Assembly: GCF_003048875.2 (NCBI RefSeq)
Contig: NZ_CP049264.1
Location: 1,364,001-1,428,000 of the forward strand
Source: Campylobacter concisus
Lineage (GTDB): Bacteria; Campylobacterota; Campylobacteria; Campylobacterales; Campylobacteraceae
Direction of reading: 5' to 3'
DNA length: 64,000 bases
The position numbers and the translations under genes were made by a program. Of the stretch, positions 21,219-30,578 are shown piece after piece (the stretch's first letter is position 1; the number at the start of each line of letters is the position of its first letter). The notes beneath the pieces were generated by a model. That model was not told the origin of the DNA and did no database searches. It worked only from the letters and a program-made list of their open reading frames with translations.

Positions 21219-22147
21219 ACGCCAAGCCTTTGTTTTATCTTCACTCTAAGCTTTGAGAGTGCCGGTAAAATGCCACTTGGAAGCGGGCTAAGCAGTAAGA
21301 AAATAAACGCTTCTTTACTAAATTTGATGCTAAGACTTTTAAAGATACACCTTAGCATAAGGCCATATTCGCCTGCTATTTTGGCATAGTAAGCGGCATT
21401 TTTATACTGCATAGCTAGAAATTTTGGCTCGTTTTTTATAGCGATGTCGTAGTGTAAATTTGCTGTTTTGATGTAAGCGTTTGCAACGCTCAACGCGTGT
21501 TTGCCAGCATTTAGCGTCGCACTATCGCTTCTTGCGATACGGTAGATGTAAAGTGACTTTTTAAGATAAAAGACATTTTTTTCAAAAAAGCGGATATAAA
21601 GCTCATTTTCGCCGCCAAAACTGCTCTCATCAAACCTAAAGCCGTCTATAAATTCACGCGAAAAAAGCTTAAAATACTCGCCATTTATCCGCCCGCAGTG
21701 ATAATCAACCTTACTCATCGCCCCACTCTTGCTATATGGGCTTCTACCAGCCACGACCTCGGTCATCACGCCATCTTTCTCGCAGATCGCGTCTGCAAAA
21801 ACGCACGAATACTCGCCACTTTTTAAAATTTCATAGCACTGGGCAATCGCCTCTGGTAAAAGCTCATCGTCATCATCTAGCAAGCAGACAAACTCGCCTG
21901 TTGCGTTGTCAAAGCCGTTATTTTTATTGCCATTTGGGCTCTTTTTGTGAGCGCTGTTTTTTACAAATTTGATCCTTGCGTCGTTAAAACTCTTGCAAAT
22001 TTCACTCGCACTCTCGTCATCGCCGTCGTCAGTTACAACTATTTCTAAATTTTTATAGCTTTGAGCTAGAGCGCTTCTTATGGCCTTTTTTAAAAGCTCT
22101 GGACGCTTATAGGTCGCAGTTACGATGCTGATTAATGGCTCGCCCAT
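21215..22147 (-). CDS. pglI: PglI-like family 2 glycosyltransferase
   Basis: 310 residues, GT-A fold. The start [20 protein letters not shown], the segment SPNGNKNNGFDNATGEFV and the metal-binding LLDDDDE are shared with C. jejuni PglI, which adds the branching beta-1,3-glucose. The C-terminal part, with KNAAYYAKIAGEYGLMLRC, also resembles that protein. The gene abuts the GT25 gene with no spacer and overlaps pglH by 4 bp. Donor sugar here is not certain. Confidence 0.8.
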   Translation of the reverse strand: MGEPLISIVTATYKRPELLKKAIRSALAQSYKNLEIVVTDDGDDESASEICKSFNDARIKFVKNSAHKKSPNGNKNNGFDNATGEFVCLLDDDDELLPEAIAQCYEILKSGEYSCVFADAICEKDGVMTEVVAGRSPYSKSGAMSKVDYHCGRINGEYFKLFSREFIDGFRFDESSFGGENELYIRFFEKNVFYLKKSLYIYRIARSDSATLNAGKHALSVANAYIKTANLHYDIAIKNEPKFLAMQYKNAAYYAKIAGEYGLMLRCIFKSLSIKFSKEAFIFLLLSPLPSGILPALSKLRVKIKQRLGV

Positions 22148-22909
22148 TTAGCCCCTTTTAAAAATTCTCTCATAGCCTTGAAGCTTTTCAAGTCGTGAGA
22201 AAAGTATAAATTTAAATGTTTTTATGTATGCCTTTAAATTTGCGCTGTATCCTCTCTCAAGGCGCTCGCCCTCGATATTTGAGCCACTAAGATCAGTTGG
22301 ATGCGCAAAAAGATCGCAAAAATACATCTGCATATCATTAACGCCTAGCAAATAGTCCCAAACATCGGTCGTGCAAAGCGCACGTTTATGAATTTCAAGC
22401 AAATTTTTAGCACTTTTTTTAGTTAGCACATAAGCCCCTGCTCTATAAATGCTTGAAAATGAGTGCTTTGAGACCTGCCAAAGTGGCTTACTTAGGCTAG
22501 CATCCACCTTTTTGCCAAAGGCGCTAAACCTGCCCTCTAGCCCATCTTGCATGCCGCATATCAGCACGCTATTTTCTGGTATCTTGCTAGCTGCTAAAAA
22601 GGCCTCTTTTATGGCATTATCATCTCCGATCACGTCATCTTCAAAGATGAGAGCAAATTTCGCCTCACTTGCTAAAAACGCCTCATAAGCCTTCACGTGC
22701 GAGAGCGAACAGCCAACCTCTGCTGGGCTTAAAACCTTGCCGTAAGCTTTAAATGATGGCGAAATGATCTTATAGTACTCCTTTGCGTTTAGCTCCCTGC
22801 CATCAACTGCGTCTATTAGCTTAAAGCTATCATAAGAGCCAAATTTCTGCTGCAAAAGCTCGCGCCTTTTGGTATCTTTTGCCAAAGAGATCAGATAAAT
22901 TTCATTCAT
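22148..22909 (-). CDS. Family 25 glycosyltransferase
   Basis: 253 residues. MNEIYLISLAKDTKRRELL, LSPAEVGCSLSHVKAYE and ALIFEDDV are the diagnostic motifs of GT25 (LgtB/LpsA-type) enzymes, usually galactosyltransferases of lipooligosaccharide. Here the gene lies inside the pgl run, abutting neighbours on both sides, so it probably decorates the N-glycan rather than LOS. It has no counterpart in the C. jejuni pgl locus. Confidence 0.88.
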   Translation of the reverse strand: MNEIYLISLAKDTKRRELLQQKFGSYDSFKLIDAVDGRELNAKEYYKIISPSFKAYGKVLSPAEVGCSLSHVKAYEAFLASEAKFALIFEDDVIGDDNAIKEAFLAASKIPENSVLICGMQDGLEGRFSAFGKKVDASLSKPLWQVSKHSFSSIYRAGAYVLTKKSAKNLLEIHKRALCTTDVWDYLLGVNDMQMYFCDLFAHPTDLSGSNIEGERLERGYSANLKAYIKTFKFILFSRLEKLQGYERIFKRG

Positions 22910-24427
22910 TTAAGACCTTTTAAATTTTTTTAAAATTTTACGCCAAACTATGCCTCGCTCGAAGGCATTAAAAAACAAAAAATATCCCAAAGCATAAGCT
23001 GCGCTGGCGTATATCGCAGCAAAGATAGCAAATTTTAGCCAGTTATCTAGGCTCACAAAGTCCTTGCAGGCAAACATCGCAAGCACACAAAGCGCAAAAA
23101 CGGCTAAATTTTTAAAATAAACCCCGTAAAATGTGGTGAGCTTCACCTCTAAATTTAAGGCGGCATTTATGAGGTCAAAGCCGAGAATTCTTATGCTATA
23201 AAAAATGGCTGCGACGATGACGATGCCATAAACGCCGTAGTCACTAAATTTAAGCAGTGCGATCTGCGCTATGATCGTGCTAACGCCAAGGATGGTGTTG
23301 GCAATGGCTGGTCGGCGAAGCTTGTTTGTCGCGCTATCAAGGTTAAAAAGCGAAAAAACAAAGCTTATAAAGACGATCGGCACTAGCGTGATCATCGAGA
23401 CGTTGTAGATAAATTTAACCTCGTCCGCACTTTTAAAAGGCAACCAAAGCGTGTAAAAATCAAGCCCAAAAACGACGAAAAATGCAGCCGGAGCGCTCAT
23501 CACAAAGGCGATCACCTTCATTGAAAATTTAGCCTCTTTTATGAGGTCCGTGATCAAATTTTTAGAGTAAAGCTCGACAAATTTTGGCGCAAAGATACCG
23601 CTAAGCTGCGCTACAAAGCTCTCAAGTATGATAGGAGCAGCCTTGGCGACTGAAAGAAGGCCAGTGGCGTTTGCATTTACGAAAATGTTGCAGATAAAAA
23701 GATCCATGCCTGTTAAAAGTATGCGGTTTAGCGCATTAAAGCTGTTCCAAATGCCAGAGCTTAAAAGCTCTTTTATCTTAGAAAAATCAAATTTACTAAG
23801 GCTAAATTTTAGCTCTGGCGTGATACGAGCTGACATAAAAATGGTGCTAAAAAAGACAAAAAGGCTAGCGATTAGCGCTGAAATGGCGATGTATGAAATG
23901 AACGGCTTAAAAAAGAAAAAGAGCGCCACGATGAGGCTCGCTAGGACCATGCTTGAGATGGCGTTTCTGATGGAGAGTAGGTAGAGCTTGTTTGTCACAA
24001 AAGCACAAACCGTCAAAACGCCGTTAAATAGCCCGACGCAGAAATTTATAAAGTAAAAAACAAGGGTCATTCTCACGTCAAAGAGTAAATTTTCAGGAAC
24101 GTTTAAAAAGCTTTGCAAATTTAGTATAAAAATGGAGCTAAGCACCACGACAACGGCGCAAAAGAAGATATTTACAACAAGCACTGATGAGTAGTATGTA
24201 TTTGCAAGGATTAGATCTTTTTTGTGCCACGCATGAGCGACAAAGCGCCCACTTACCGAGTTTATAGCTACGCTTACGACTGCTGCGTAGCTAACGATGG
24301 CATTGCTAAGACCCACAAAGCCAAATGCCTCGTTGCCAAGGCTTTTTAAGATAAATGGCGTAAGAAAGAAATTTATGCCCATTGATACGACAAAAACGAC
24401 GATAGAGCTTATTAGATTGATTAGCAT
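22910..24427 (-). CDS. Wzx/MATE-type oligosaccharide flippase
   Basis: 505 residues with about 12 to 14 hydrophobic segments and no soluble domain. LISSIVVFVVSMGINFFLTP and LGNEAFGFVGL at the N-terminus fit the polysaccharide-transport MVF superfamily. It probably moves lipid-linked oligosaccharide across the inner membrane. In C. jejuni this job is done by the ABC flippase PglK, and no pglK is seen in this window. The gene overlaps pglB2 by one base and abuts the GT25 gene. Confidence 0.85.
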   Translation of the reverse strand: MLINLISSIVVFVVSMGINFFLTPFILKSLGNEAFGFVGLSNAIVSYAAVVSVAINSVSGRFVAHAWHKKDLILANTYYSSVLVVNIFFCAVVVVLSSIFILNLQSFLNVPENLLFDVRMTLVFYFINFCVGLFNGVLTVCAFVTNKLYLLSIRNAISSMVLASLIVALFFFFKPFISYIAISALIASLFVFFSTIFMSARITPELKFSLSKFDFSKIKELLSSGIWNSFNALNRILLTGMDLFICNIFVNANATGLLSVAKAAPIILESFVAQLSGIFAPKFVELYSKNLITDLIKEAKFSMKVIAFVMSAPAAFFVVFGLDFYTLWLPFKSADEVKFIYNVSMITLVPIVFISFVFSLFNLDSATNKLRRPAIANTILGVSTIIAQIALLKFSDYGVYGIVIVAAIFYSIRILGFDLINAALNLEVKLTTFYGVYFKNLAVFALCVLAMFACKDFVSLDNWLKFAIFAAIYASAAYALGYFLFFNAFERGIVWRKILKKFKRS

Positions 24428-26556
24428 TAGACTTTTAACCTATAAATTTTTACACCACTTGAGATGATAAATGGCTCAAAGTATCGCTCATCAGCTCGCT
24501 CAAATATAAAAAGCTGCACAAGGGCTGAATTTAAGGCATTTTCATCAACTAAAACCACGCGCGCATAGTCCTCCAAAAATAAAACAGAGATTTTTGCCTT
24601 TTCGTCGATAGTTTTCTCGTCTATTTGTAGCTCTTTGCCAGAGCCTTTTATCTTATAAAAGGACTTTACCGCTACTTTTTCGCCATTTTGAGTGATAAAT
24701 TTTGGCTCTTTTAGCGGCAAGATATAGCCATTTCCAAGGTCTATGCCAGCCTCGCTAACGCTATTTATAGGGCTAATGTAGTAAAAAAACTCCTCTTTTG
24801 GCTGCTCACCGCTCATAACGTCGATGTAGCTATATCTAAAGATGTTTGGAGCGATATCTATCATATCTGGCACAAGATAGTAAAAAACCTCTTTTTTTGC
24901 CGCTGGCAGAGTAAAATTTGCGCTTTCAAGCTGGCTTAAAAAGAGGTTTAGGTCGCTTGTGTTGTGATCTTTTAAAATTTCTTCTAGTGCTCTACTCTTT
25001 TTCTCAAACGATATGTCGCTATACTCGCTCACTACTCTAGCTAGCTTGGCTGAGGTTGCCTCGTCTTTTCTTAATGCAAGGCTAACAAAATAGCCATTCT
25101 CGCCGCCTTGCCTACCAGGATCATTTAGCGTCTTAACATCAGCAAAGTATCTTACCGCATATCCATAATCCCACCATGAAAGCACGTAGTCATCGCGCTT
25201 AGCAGCCTTTTTTAACTGATCAAGTGCCATTGCCTCATCGTGCGTGATCAAAGTATGCGGTCTATAAGAGTAAGCGATCTCTAAATTTGGGGCAAGCGCA
25301 GCTGCTGCAAAGATAAAAAAGGATAAATTTTTAAGAGAATTTCTAAGGTCAAATAAATTTAAAAAAAAGTGTAAGAAATACCCAAAACCAAGTGCAACAA
25401 GTGGCGTTATATACATAGCAAATCTAACTCCACCAAATAGCGATAAAGCGCCAAGTCCAAGCAGTGGCAAGCTAAGTAAAAATGGGCGAAATTTAAAACA
25501 AAGCACCAGATAGCCAATCGCTGCAGTTAGCAAAATAAGGATGTTTCCAGCCATGAAATAGACAAAATATAAAAGGCTAGCGCTTTTTACCTCGTCAATT
25601 AGCGTGTATTCGCTTATAAAGTGAAATTTACTTGCAACCTCTGAGCTGCTTTTTAAAACGTAACTGCCAATCTTTGAGATGATAAGATCAAAGCCGCCAA
25701 AATAGATAAAAATAGCTAGCATAATAGTTAGAAAAATGCTTAAATTTCTAGGTGAAAGTAGTTTTTTATATTTGCAAAAAATGGCATAAAATGAAGCAAT
25801 AACCGCTAAATTTAAAATCAAAATTTTATTTGCAATGAGCGGATCTTTTGAAAAAACATTAAAACTAACGATGCTTATAAACATAAAAAATATCGCTTGG
25901 TAGTTTTCTATCCTGCTTCGTATAAAAGCAAGCGTGTAGATAAAAAAGACAAAAATAATGCTTAAAATAAGAGCATAAGAGCTTTGATACCACCAAAGAT
26001 AAAGCGATACAAAAAGCCCTGGCAAAACGATAAATTTTAGTTCATTTGCATTTAAAAGTCTGATCAAAAGATAGATGATGAAAAGCGCAAATGTGACATT
26101 TAGCATATCGCTATCAAAGTAACCAAGCGACGTTCTTACAAGATAGCCTGGCAAGATAACGCTCATAAATGCCGCCACAGCCCCAGCTTTTAGAGCTTTA
26201 AACTCATTTGATATCAAGATAACTGGAAGTGCGATAAGGGGTGCTAAAAGCGCACTCATATAAAACATCACGCTTTCGATCTTGAAAAGTAAAATTTTGC
26301 AAATATAAAAAACTATGGTTGAGATTGGGTGATTAAAGGGGCTAGAGTCATTTTGCTGATGAAAGCCAGCAAGCATATCTCTAGCGCCCTCTGCGTAATA
26401 GTATGCGTCATTTGTCGTAAGCATAAATTCGCCGTTAAAGTAAAACTCTGGCATATCCTTTGCCCACAATACCCAAAGCATCCTAGCTGCAAATCCAAAC
26501 AGATAAGCAGCTAGAAAGATAAGTAAAATTTTACAATTTACGCTTACTTTGTGCAC
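24427..26556 (-). CDS. Second oligosaccharyltransferase, PglB2
   Basis: 709 residues, a paralogue of the product at 15907-18006. Conserved: MLTTNDAYYYAEGARDML, the DxD in GYFDSDML, a TLIDE motif on external loop 5, WWDYG and the MxxI motif in DMIDIAP. Different: twelve residues after the loop-5 Glu there is Phe where the canonical copy has the sequon-reading Arg, and the block after WWDYG reads LNDPGRQGG rather than DGGKHLG. Catalytic residues look intact, so it is probably active, with changed acceptor or glycan preference. It lies next to the flippase gene. Confidence 0.92.
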   Translation of the reverse strand: MHKVSVNCKILLIFLAAYLFGFAARMLWVLWAKDMPEFYFNGEFMLTTNDAYYYAEGARDMLAGFHQQNDSSPFNHPISTIVFYICKILLFKIESVMFYMSALLAPLIALPVILISNEFKALKAGAVAAFMSVILPGYLVRTSLGYFDSDMLNVTFALFIIYLLIRLLNANELKFIVLPGLFVSLYLWWYQSSYALILSIIFVFFIYTLAFIRSRIENYQAIFFMFISIVSFNVFSKDPLIANKILILNLAVIASFYAIFCKYKKLLSPRNLSIFLTIMLAIFIYFGGFDLIISKIGSYVLKSSSEVASKFHFISEYTLIDEVKSASLLYFVYFMAGNILILLTAAIGYLVLCFKFRPFLLSLPLLGLGALSLFGGVRFAMYITPLVALGFGYFLHFFLNLFDLRNSLKNLSFFIFAAAALAPNLEIAYSYRPHTLITHDEAMALDQLKKAAKRDDYVLSWWDYGYAVRYFADVKTLNDPGRQGGENGYFVSLALRKDEATSAKLARVVSEYSDISFEKKSRALEEILKDHNTSDLNLFLSQLESANFTLPAAKKEVFYYLVPDMIDIAPNIFRYSYIDVMSGEQPKEEFFYYISPINSVSEAGIDLGNGYILPLKEPKFITQNGEKVAVKSFYKIKGSGKELQIDEKTIDEKAKISVLFLEDYARVVLVDENALNSALVQLFIFERADERYFEPFIISSGVKIYRLKV

Positions 26557-26564
26557 TAAATTCC

Positions 26565-27797
26565 TTACAGCCTAGCGTCAGCCTCTGGGTAGATATTTTT
26601 TATATCATAAACCAAGTGGCCTTTTAGGTTGAGCTTTTTAAATTCATTGTGAGCTACGGCGATCACGATGCAGTCGTAGTCGTCTAGGTTATACTCTTTT
26701 ACTAGATCAAAGCCGTACTCATGTTTTACCTCAGCGCTATCAGCCCAAGGATCAGTCACATCGACCTTGCAACCAAAGTCTTTTAGCTCATCAACCACGT
26801 CTATAACGCGAGAGTTTCTTATATCTGGGCAGTTTTCTTTAAATGTCATACCAAGAACAAGTACGCGCGCTTTGTTGATAAGCACACCCTTTCTTATCAT
26901 TAGTTTTATAACTTGATCGGCTGCATATCTGCCCATATCATCGTTGATACGGCGACCTGCTAAGATCATTTCAGGGTTATAGCCTACCTCTTGAGCTTTG
27001 TGAGTTAGATAGTATGGATCTACGCCGATGCAGTGACCGCCAACTAGACCTGGGCGGAAATTTAAGAAATTCCACTTCGTACCTGCAGCCTCAAGCACGT
27101 CTATGGTGTTGATGTGAAGCTTTTCAAAGAGCATCGCAAGCTCGTTTATAAAGGCAATGTTGATGTCGCGTTGGGTGTTTTCGATGACCTTTGCAGCCTC
27201 TGCTACTTTGATGCTTGAAGCTTTGTGAGTGCCAGCTGTGATGATCGAGCGATAAATTTCATCGACCTTGTCAGCGATCTCTGGAGTTGAGCCACTTGTG
27301 ATCTTTTTGATCTTTGTAACAGTGTGCTCTTTATCGCCTGGGTTTATGCGCTCTGGAGAGTAGCCGCAGAAGAAGTCTTTGTTAAATTTAAGCCCACTCT
27401 TTTCAAGAAGTGGCACGCAAATTTCTTCTGTAACGCCTGGATAAACGGTGCTTTCATATACAACGATGTCGCCTTTTTTAAGCACTTTTGCCACGCTCTC
27501 GGTTGCCTTTACCACTGGAGTTAGATCAGGGCGTTTGTTCTTATCTATCGGAGTTGGGACGGTTACGATGAAGAAATTGCAACTTCTGATGTCATCTAAA
27601 TTTAGGCTAAATTTCATGCCATTATCGATCGCTTTTTTCATCTGCTCATTGCTAAGCTCAAGCGTTCTGTCATAACCACTTTTAAGCTCTTCTATACGTT
27701 TTGCATTTACGTCAAAGCCGACTACTTCGTACTTTTCACTAAAAGCTGCTGCTAGTGGAAGTCCCACATATCCAAGTCCTACTACTGCTATTTTCAT
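26565..27797 (-). CDS. UDP-N-acetylhexosamine 6-dehydrogenase (TviB/WbpA/CapL family)
   Basis: 410 residues. The NAD-binding KIAVVGLGYVGLPLAAAF at the N-terminus, the catalytic Cys in LVGGHCIGVDPYYL, and GMTFKENCPDIRNS in the C-terminal UDP-binding domain are characteristic. Family members oxidise UDP-GlcNAc or UDP-GalNAc twice to the uronic acid. Together with ugd in the same run it suggests that acidic sugars enter the glycan. The exact substrate cannot be decided from sequence. It overlaps the ecotin-like gene by 4 bp. Confidence 0.9.
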   Translation of the reverse strand: MKIAVVGLGYVGLPLAAAFSEKYEVVGFDVNAKRIEELKSGYDRTLELSNEQMKKAIDNGMKFSLNLDDIRSCNFFIVTVPTPIDKNKRPDLTPVVKATESVAKVLKKGDIVVYESTVYPGVTEEICVPLLEKSGLKFNKDFFCGYSPERINPGDKEHTVTKIKKITSGSTPEIADKVDEIYRSIITAGTHKASSIKVAEAAKVIENTQRDINIAFINELAMLFEKLHINTIDVLEAAGTKWNFLNFRPGLVGGHCIGVDPYYLTHKAQEVGYNPEMILAGRRINDDMGRYAADQVIKLMIRKGVLINKARVLVLGMTFKENCPDIRNSRVIDVVDELKDFGCKVDVTDPWADSAEVKHEYGFDLVKEYNLDDYDCIVIAVAHNEFKKLNLKGHLVYDIKNIYPEADARL

Positions 27798-28240
27798 TTC
27801 TCTTTCCTTTTTAAAATTTTTGGTTTTATTGTTTTTAAACGTTCATAAATTCTTATCTCTGCGCCCACGCCTTGCGGAGTTACGATCTTAATGGGGCTAA
27901 TGCCAGGCAAAATTTGGGTAAATTCATAATAAATTTGCCTCTTTTTATTTTTGCCATTGCAAGGCTTAAGCGGTTCATCATCTGCGCTAAATTCATAATA
28001 AACCCCGCTTTTATCCTCTTTTTTATCTAAATGTCCGCCCTCTAGCATAGCAAATTCACAATCCGTTTGCACCTCTTTAAAAAATGCAACTTCATATTTA
28101 AAATAATCATTCGGCATCTTTGAGACGGGCAGCTCAAAGACCTGCTCTTGCGTCTTGGCTTCACTTTTGCCTGCCGCTTCGCTAGCTAAGAGAGTAAAAG
28201 GCAGCAAGCAAGCTACAAGAAAAGATAAAATTTGCCTCAC
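27794..28240 (-). CDS. eco: Ecotin-like periplasmic serine protease inhibitor
   Basis: 148 residues with a signal peptide (MRQILSFLVACLLPFTLLAS). The mature part follows the ecotin pattern: VFELP, KYEVAFFKEVQTDCEF, GGHLDKKE, GVYYEF, a second Cys in LKPCNGKNKK, then PIKIVTPQGV and EIRIYERL. The two mature cysteines match the family disulfide. By position relative to the second Cys, the reactive-site P1 residue would be Leu, whereas E. coli ecotin has Met. Ecotin blocks trypsin-, chymotrypsin- and elastase-type host proteases. It overlaps both flanking sugar-dehydrogenase genes by 4 bp, an unexpected context. Confidence 0.78.
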   Translation of the reverse strand: MRQILSFLVACLLPFTLLASEAAGKSEAKTQEQVFELPVSKMPNDYFKYEVAFFKEVQTDCEFAMLEGGHLDKKEDKSGVYYEFSADDEPLKPCNGKNKKRQIYYEFTQILPGISPIKIVTPQGVGAEIRIYERLKTIKPKILKRKEK

Positions 28241-29559
28241 GCTTTGACGCCTATTTGAAAATACTTAAAGCCATGCTCGGCTAAAGCTTTAGCGTTATAC
28301 TGGTTGCGTCCGTCAAATATGACAGCATTTTTTAGCCTCTCTTTGATCTCCATAAAATCAGGCGATCTAAACTCACTCCACTCCGTCACAAGCACCATAG
28401 CATCGGCGCCATTAAGAGCGTCATATTTATTTTTAGCATATTTCACATCTAAATTTGGCATATATTTTTTCGCTTCTTCGCTTGCTTTTGGATCGTAAGC
28501 GACCACTTTTGCGCCAGCCTCGTCTAAAAGCTTTATCAAAGTTAGCGAGCTAGCCTCTCTCATATCATCGGTATTTGGCTTAAACGCAAGTCCCCAAAGT
28601 GCGATCGTCTTGCTCTTTAGATCGCCGCCAAAGAAGTTATAAATTTTATCAAAAAGAACTCTTTTTTGAGCCTTATTTCTTGACTCGACCGCGTTTAAAA
28701 GCTCTGGCTCAAAGCCATTTTGCCTAGCTGTGTAGATGAGTGCCTCGACGTCTTTTGGAAAGCAGCTACCGCCGTATCCGCAGCCTGGGTAGATGAAGCT
28801 ATATCCGATCCTTGAGTCGCTGCCGATACCTTTTCTTACTAAATTTACATCAGCTCCAACGCGTTCGCAGATATTTGCTATCTCGTTTATAAAGCTTATT
28901 TTGGTTGCCAGCATCGAATTTGCAGCGTATTTTGTCATCTCAGCTGATTTTACGTCCATACAAATGAGCCTGTCGTGATTTTTCATAAATGGCTCATAAA
29001 GCTCTCTCATCACGCTAAAGCCCCACTCGCTGCTAGCTCCGATAACTACGCGGTCTGGCTTTAAAAAGTCCTCAACTGCCGCGCCCTCTTTTAAAAACTC
29101 TGGGTTTGAGACGACTTCAAATTTAACCTTTGCATTTCTCTTTTTAAGCTCAGCCTCGATCACCTCATGCACCTTAGCTCCAGTGCCCACTGGAACGGTT
29201 GATTTATCGACTACGATTAGCGGTTTGCTTAAATTTTCTCCGATCGATTTCGCAACCGAGAGGACATATTTTAAATCCGCCTGTCCATCGGCGCCCATAG
29301 GTGTGCCAACAGCGATAAATAGCACATCTGCATGCTCTAGTGCCTCGGTTATCTGCGTGCTAAATTTAAGCGAGCCATTTTTATAGCAGTCACTCACGAT
29401 ATCAGCAAGCCCTGGCTCATATATAGGCACGACGCCGTTTTTTAGCGCTTCGATCTTTTTGCTATCAACATCGACGCAGATCACGCTGTTGCCCATCTTA
29501 GCAAAGCATGCACCACTCACTAGTCCAACATATCCGGTTCCAATTACTGCTATTTTCAT
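28237..29559 (-). CDS. ugd: UDP-glucose 6-dehydrogenase
   Basis: About 440 residues from ATG 29559 (MKIAVIGTGYVGLV), preceded by AAGGATAAGC; a slightly longer frame is unlikely. The NAD-binding motif GTGYVGLVSGACFA, the catalytic-Cys block GCGYGGSCFPKD and the C-terminal WGLAFKPNTDDMREA are diagnostic. It oxidises UDP-Glc to UDP-GlcA in the cytoplasm. The UDP-glucuronate 4-epimerase-like gene at 32640 could turn the product into UDP-GalA. Eight bases separate it from galE. Confidence 0.95.
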   Translation of the reverse strand: MKIAVIGTGYVGLVSGACFAKMGNSVICVDVDSKKIEALKNGVVPIYEPGLADIVSDCYKNGSLKFSTQITEALEHADVLFIAVGTPMGADGQADLKYVLSVAKSIGENLSKPLIVVDKSTVPVGTGAKVHEVIEAELKKRNAKVKFEVVSNPEFLKEGAAVEDFLKPDRVVIGASSEWGFSVMRELYEPFMKNHDRLICMDVKSAEMTKYAANSMLATKISFINEIANICERVGADVNLVRKGIGSDSRIGYSFIYPGCGYGGSCFPKDVEALIYTARQNGFEPELLNAVESRNKAQKRVLFDKIYNFFGGDLKSKTIALWGLAFKPNTDDMREASSLTLIKLLDEAGAKVVAYDPKASEEAKKYMPNLDVKYAKNKYDALNGADAMVLVTEWSEFRSPDFMEIKERLKNAVIFDGRNQYNAKALAEHGFKYFQIGVKA

Positions 29560-29567
29560 GCTTATCC

Positions 29568-30551
29568 TTAAATTCTCTTTTCCCACTCAAGGGCGGTTTT
29601 TATGATGAGCGCTAGATCGTCTCTTTTTGGCTTCCAACTTGTTAACGAGCGTAGTTTGCTTGCATTTGAGATAAGGATAGCTGGGTCGCCGTCCCTTCTT
29701 GGCGCATTTAGCACTTTAAAATTTACTCCACTTACTTTTTTTGCGGTCTCGATGACCTCTTTTACGCTAAATCCCCTGCCATATCCCACGTTAAAAGTTT
29801 CGCTACCATTTTGACTGATGTATTCAAGTGCGCTTATGTGGGCGTCCGCTAGGTCGCTAACGTGGATATAGTCTCTAACGCATGTGCCATCCTTTGTCGC
29901 GTAGTCATCACCAAAGATACCCATGCTCTCACGCTTGCCAAGTGCTGTTTGCACGGCTACTTTGATAAGGTGCGTGGCGTTTGGATAGTTTTGACCGATA
30001 AGCCCCTCCTCGTCTGCACCTGCTACGTTAAAATAGCGCAAAATCGCAAATTTGAAATTTTCATTTGAAGCGGCGTAGTCTTTGATGATTTGCTCGCTCA
30101 TTAGCTTGCTTCTGCCGTATGGATTTATCGGATTTGTAGGCGTTGTTTCGCTAACCTCCGCCACATCTGGCTCGCCATAAACTGCAGCAGTTGAGCTAAA
30201 TATAAATTTATTTACATTGTAAGTTTTTGCGTATCTTAGCACCCTTGCGACGTTTGCAGTGTTGTTTAGATAGTATTTTAGCGGTTCGCTCATACTCTCA
30301 AAGACCTCGATAAACGCTGCAAAATGGATGATCGCATCAAATTTGCCATTTGCAAAAATTTCGCTTAGATCATCCTCTAAATTTGCATTTATAAATTTGA
30401 AATTTCCTATCTTTTGGAGTGCCTCAAGTGCTTTTTGTGAGCCCTTGCAGAGATTGTCGATGATGGTTATCTCATCTTTGCCTTGCTTTAAAAGTGCTTT
30501 TACTACGTGGCTGCCGATATATCCAGCTCCACCTGTTACTAAAATTTTCAA
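29568..30551 (-). CDS. galE: UDP-GlcNAc/Glc 4-epimerase (Gne/GalE)
   Basis: About 327 residues. A TTG at 30551 (L/M-KILVTGGAGYIGSH) is preferred: AAAGG lies seven bases upstream and homologues start at the same residue. An ATG at 30566 has no ribosome site and would leave almost no leader after the predicted promoter. The NAD-binding TGGAGYIGSH, the catalytic Ser region FSSTAAVYGEP and YGRSK are present. KLMSEQIIKDYAAS and SWKPKRDDLALI recall C. jejuni Gne (Cj1131c), which supplies UDP-GalNAc and UDP-Gal to the pgl and LOS pathways. It is first in the long minus-strand run. Confidence 0.93.
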   Translation of the reverse strand: MKILVTGGAGYIGSHVVKALLKQGKDEITIIDNLCKGSQKALEALQKIGNFKFINANLEDDLSEIFANGKFDAIIHFAAFIEVFESMSEPLKYYLNNTANVARVLRYAKTYNVNKFIFSSTAAVYGEPDVAEVSETTPTNPINPYGRSKLMSEQIIKDYAASNENFKFAILRYFNVAGADEEGLIGQNYPNATHLIKVAVQTALGKRESMGIFGDDYATKDGTCVRDYIHVSDLADAHISALEYISQNGSETFNVGYGRGFSVKEVIETAKKVSGVNFKVLNAPRRDGDPAILISNASKLRSLTSWKPKRDDLALIIKTALEWEKRI

Positions 30552-30578
30552 GTTTAAGCCTTTCATTAAAAGTGTGTA

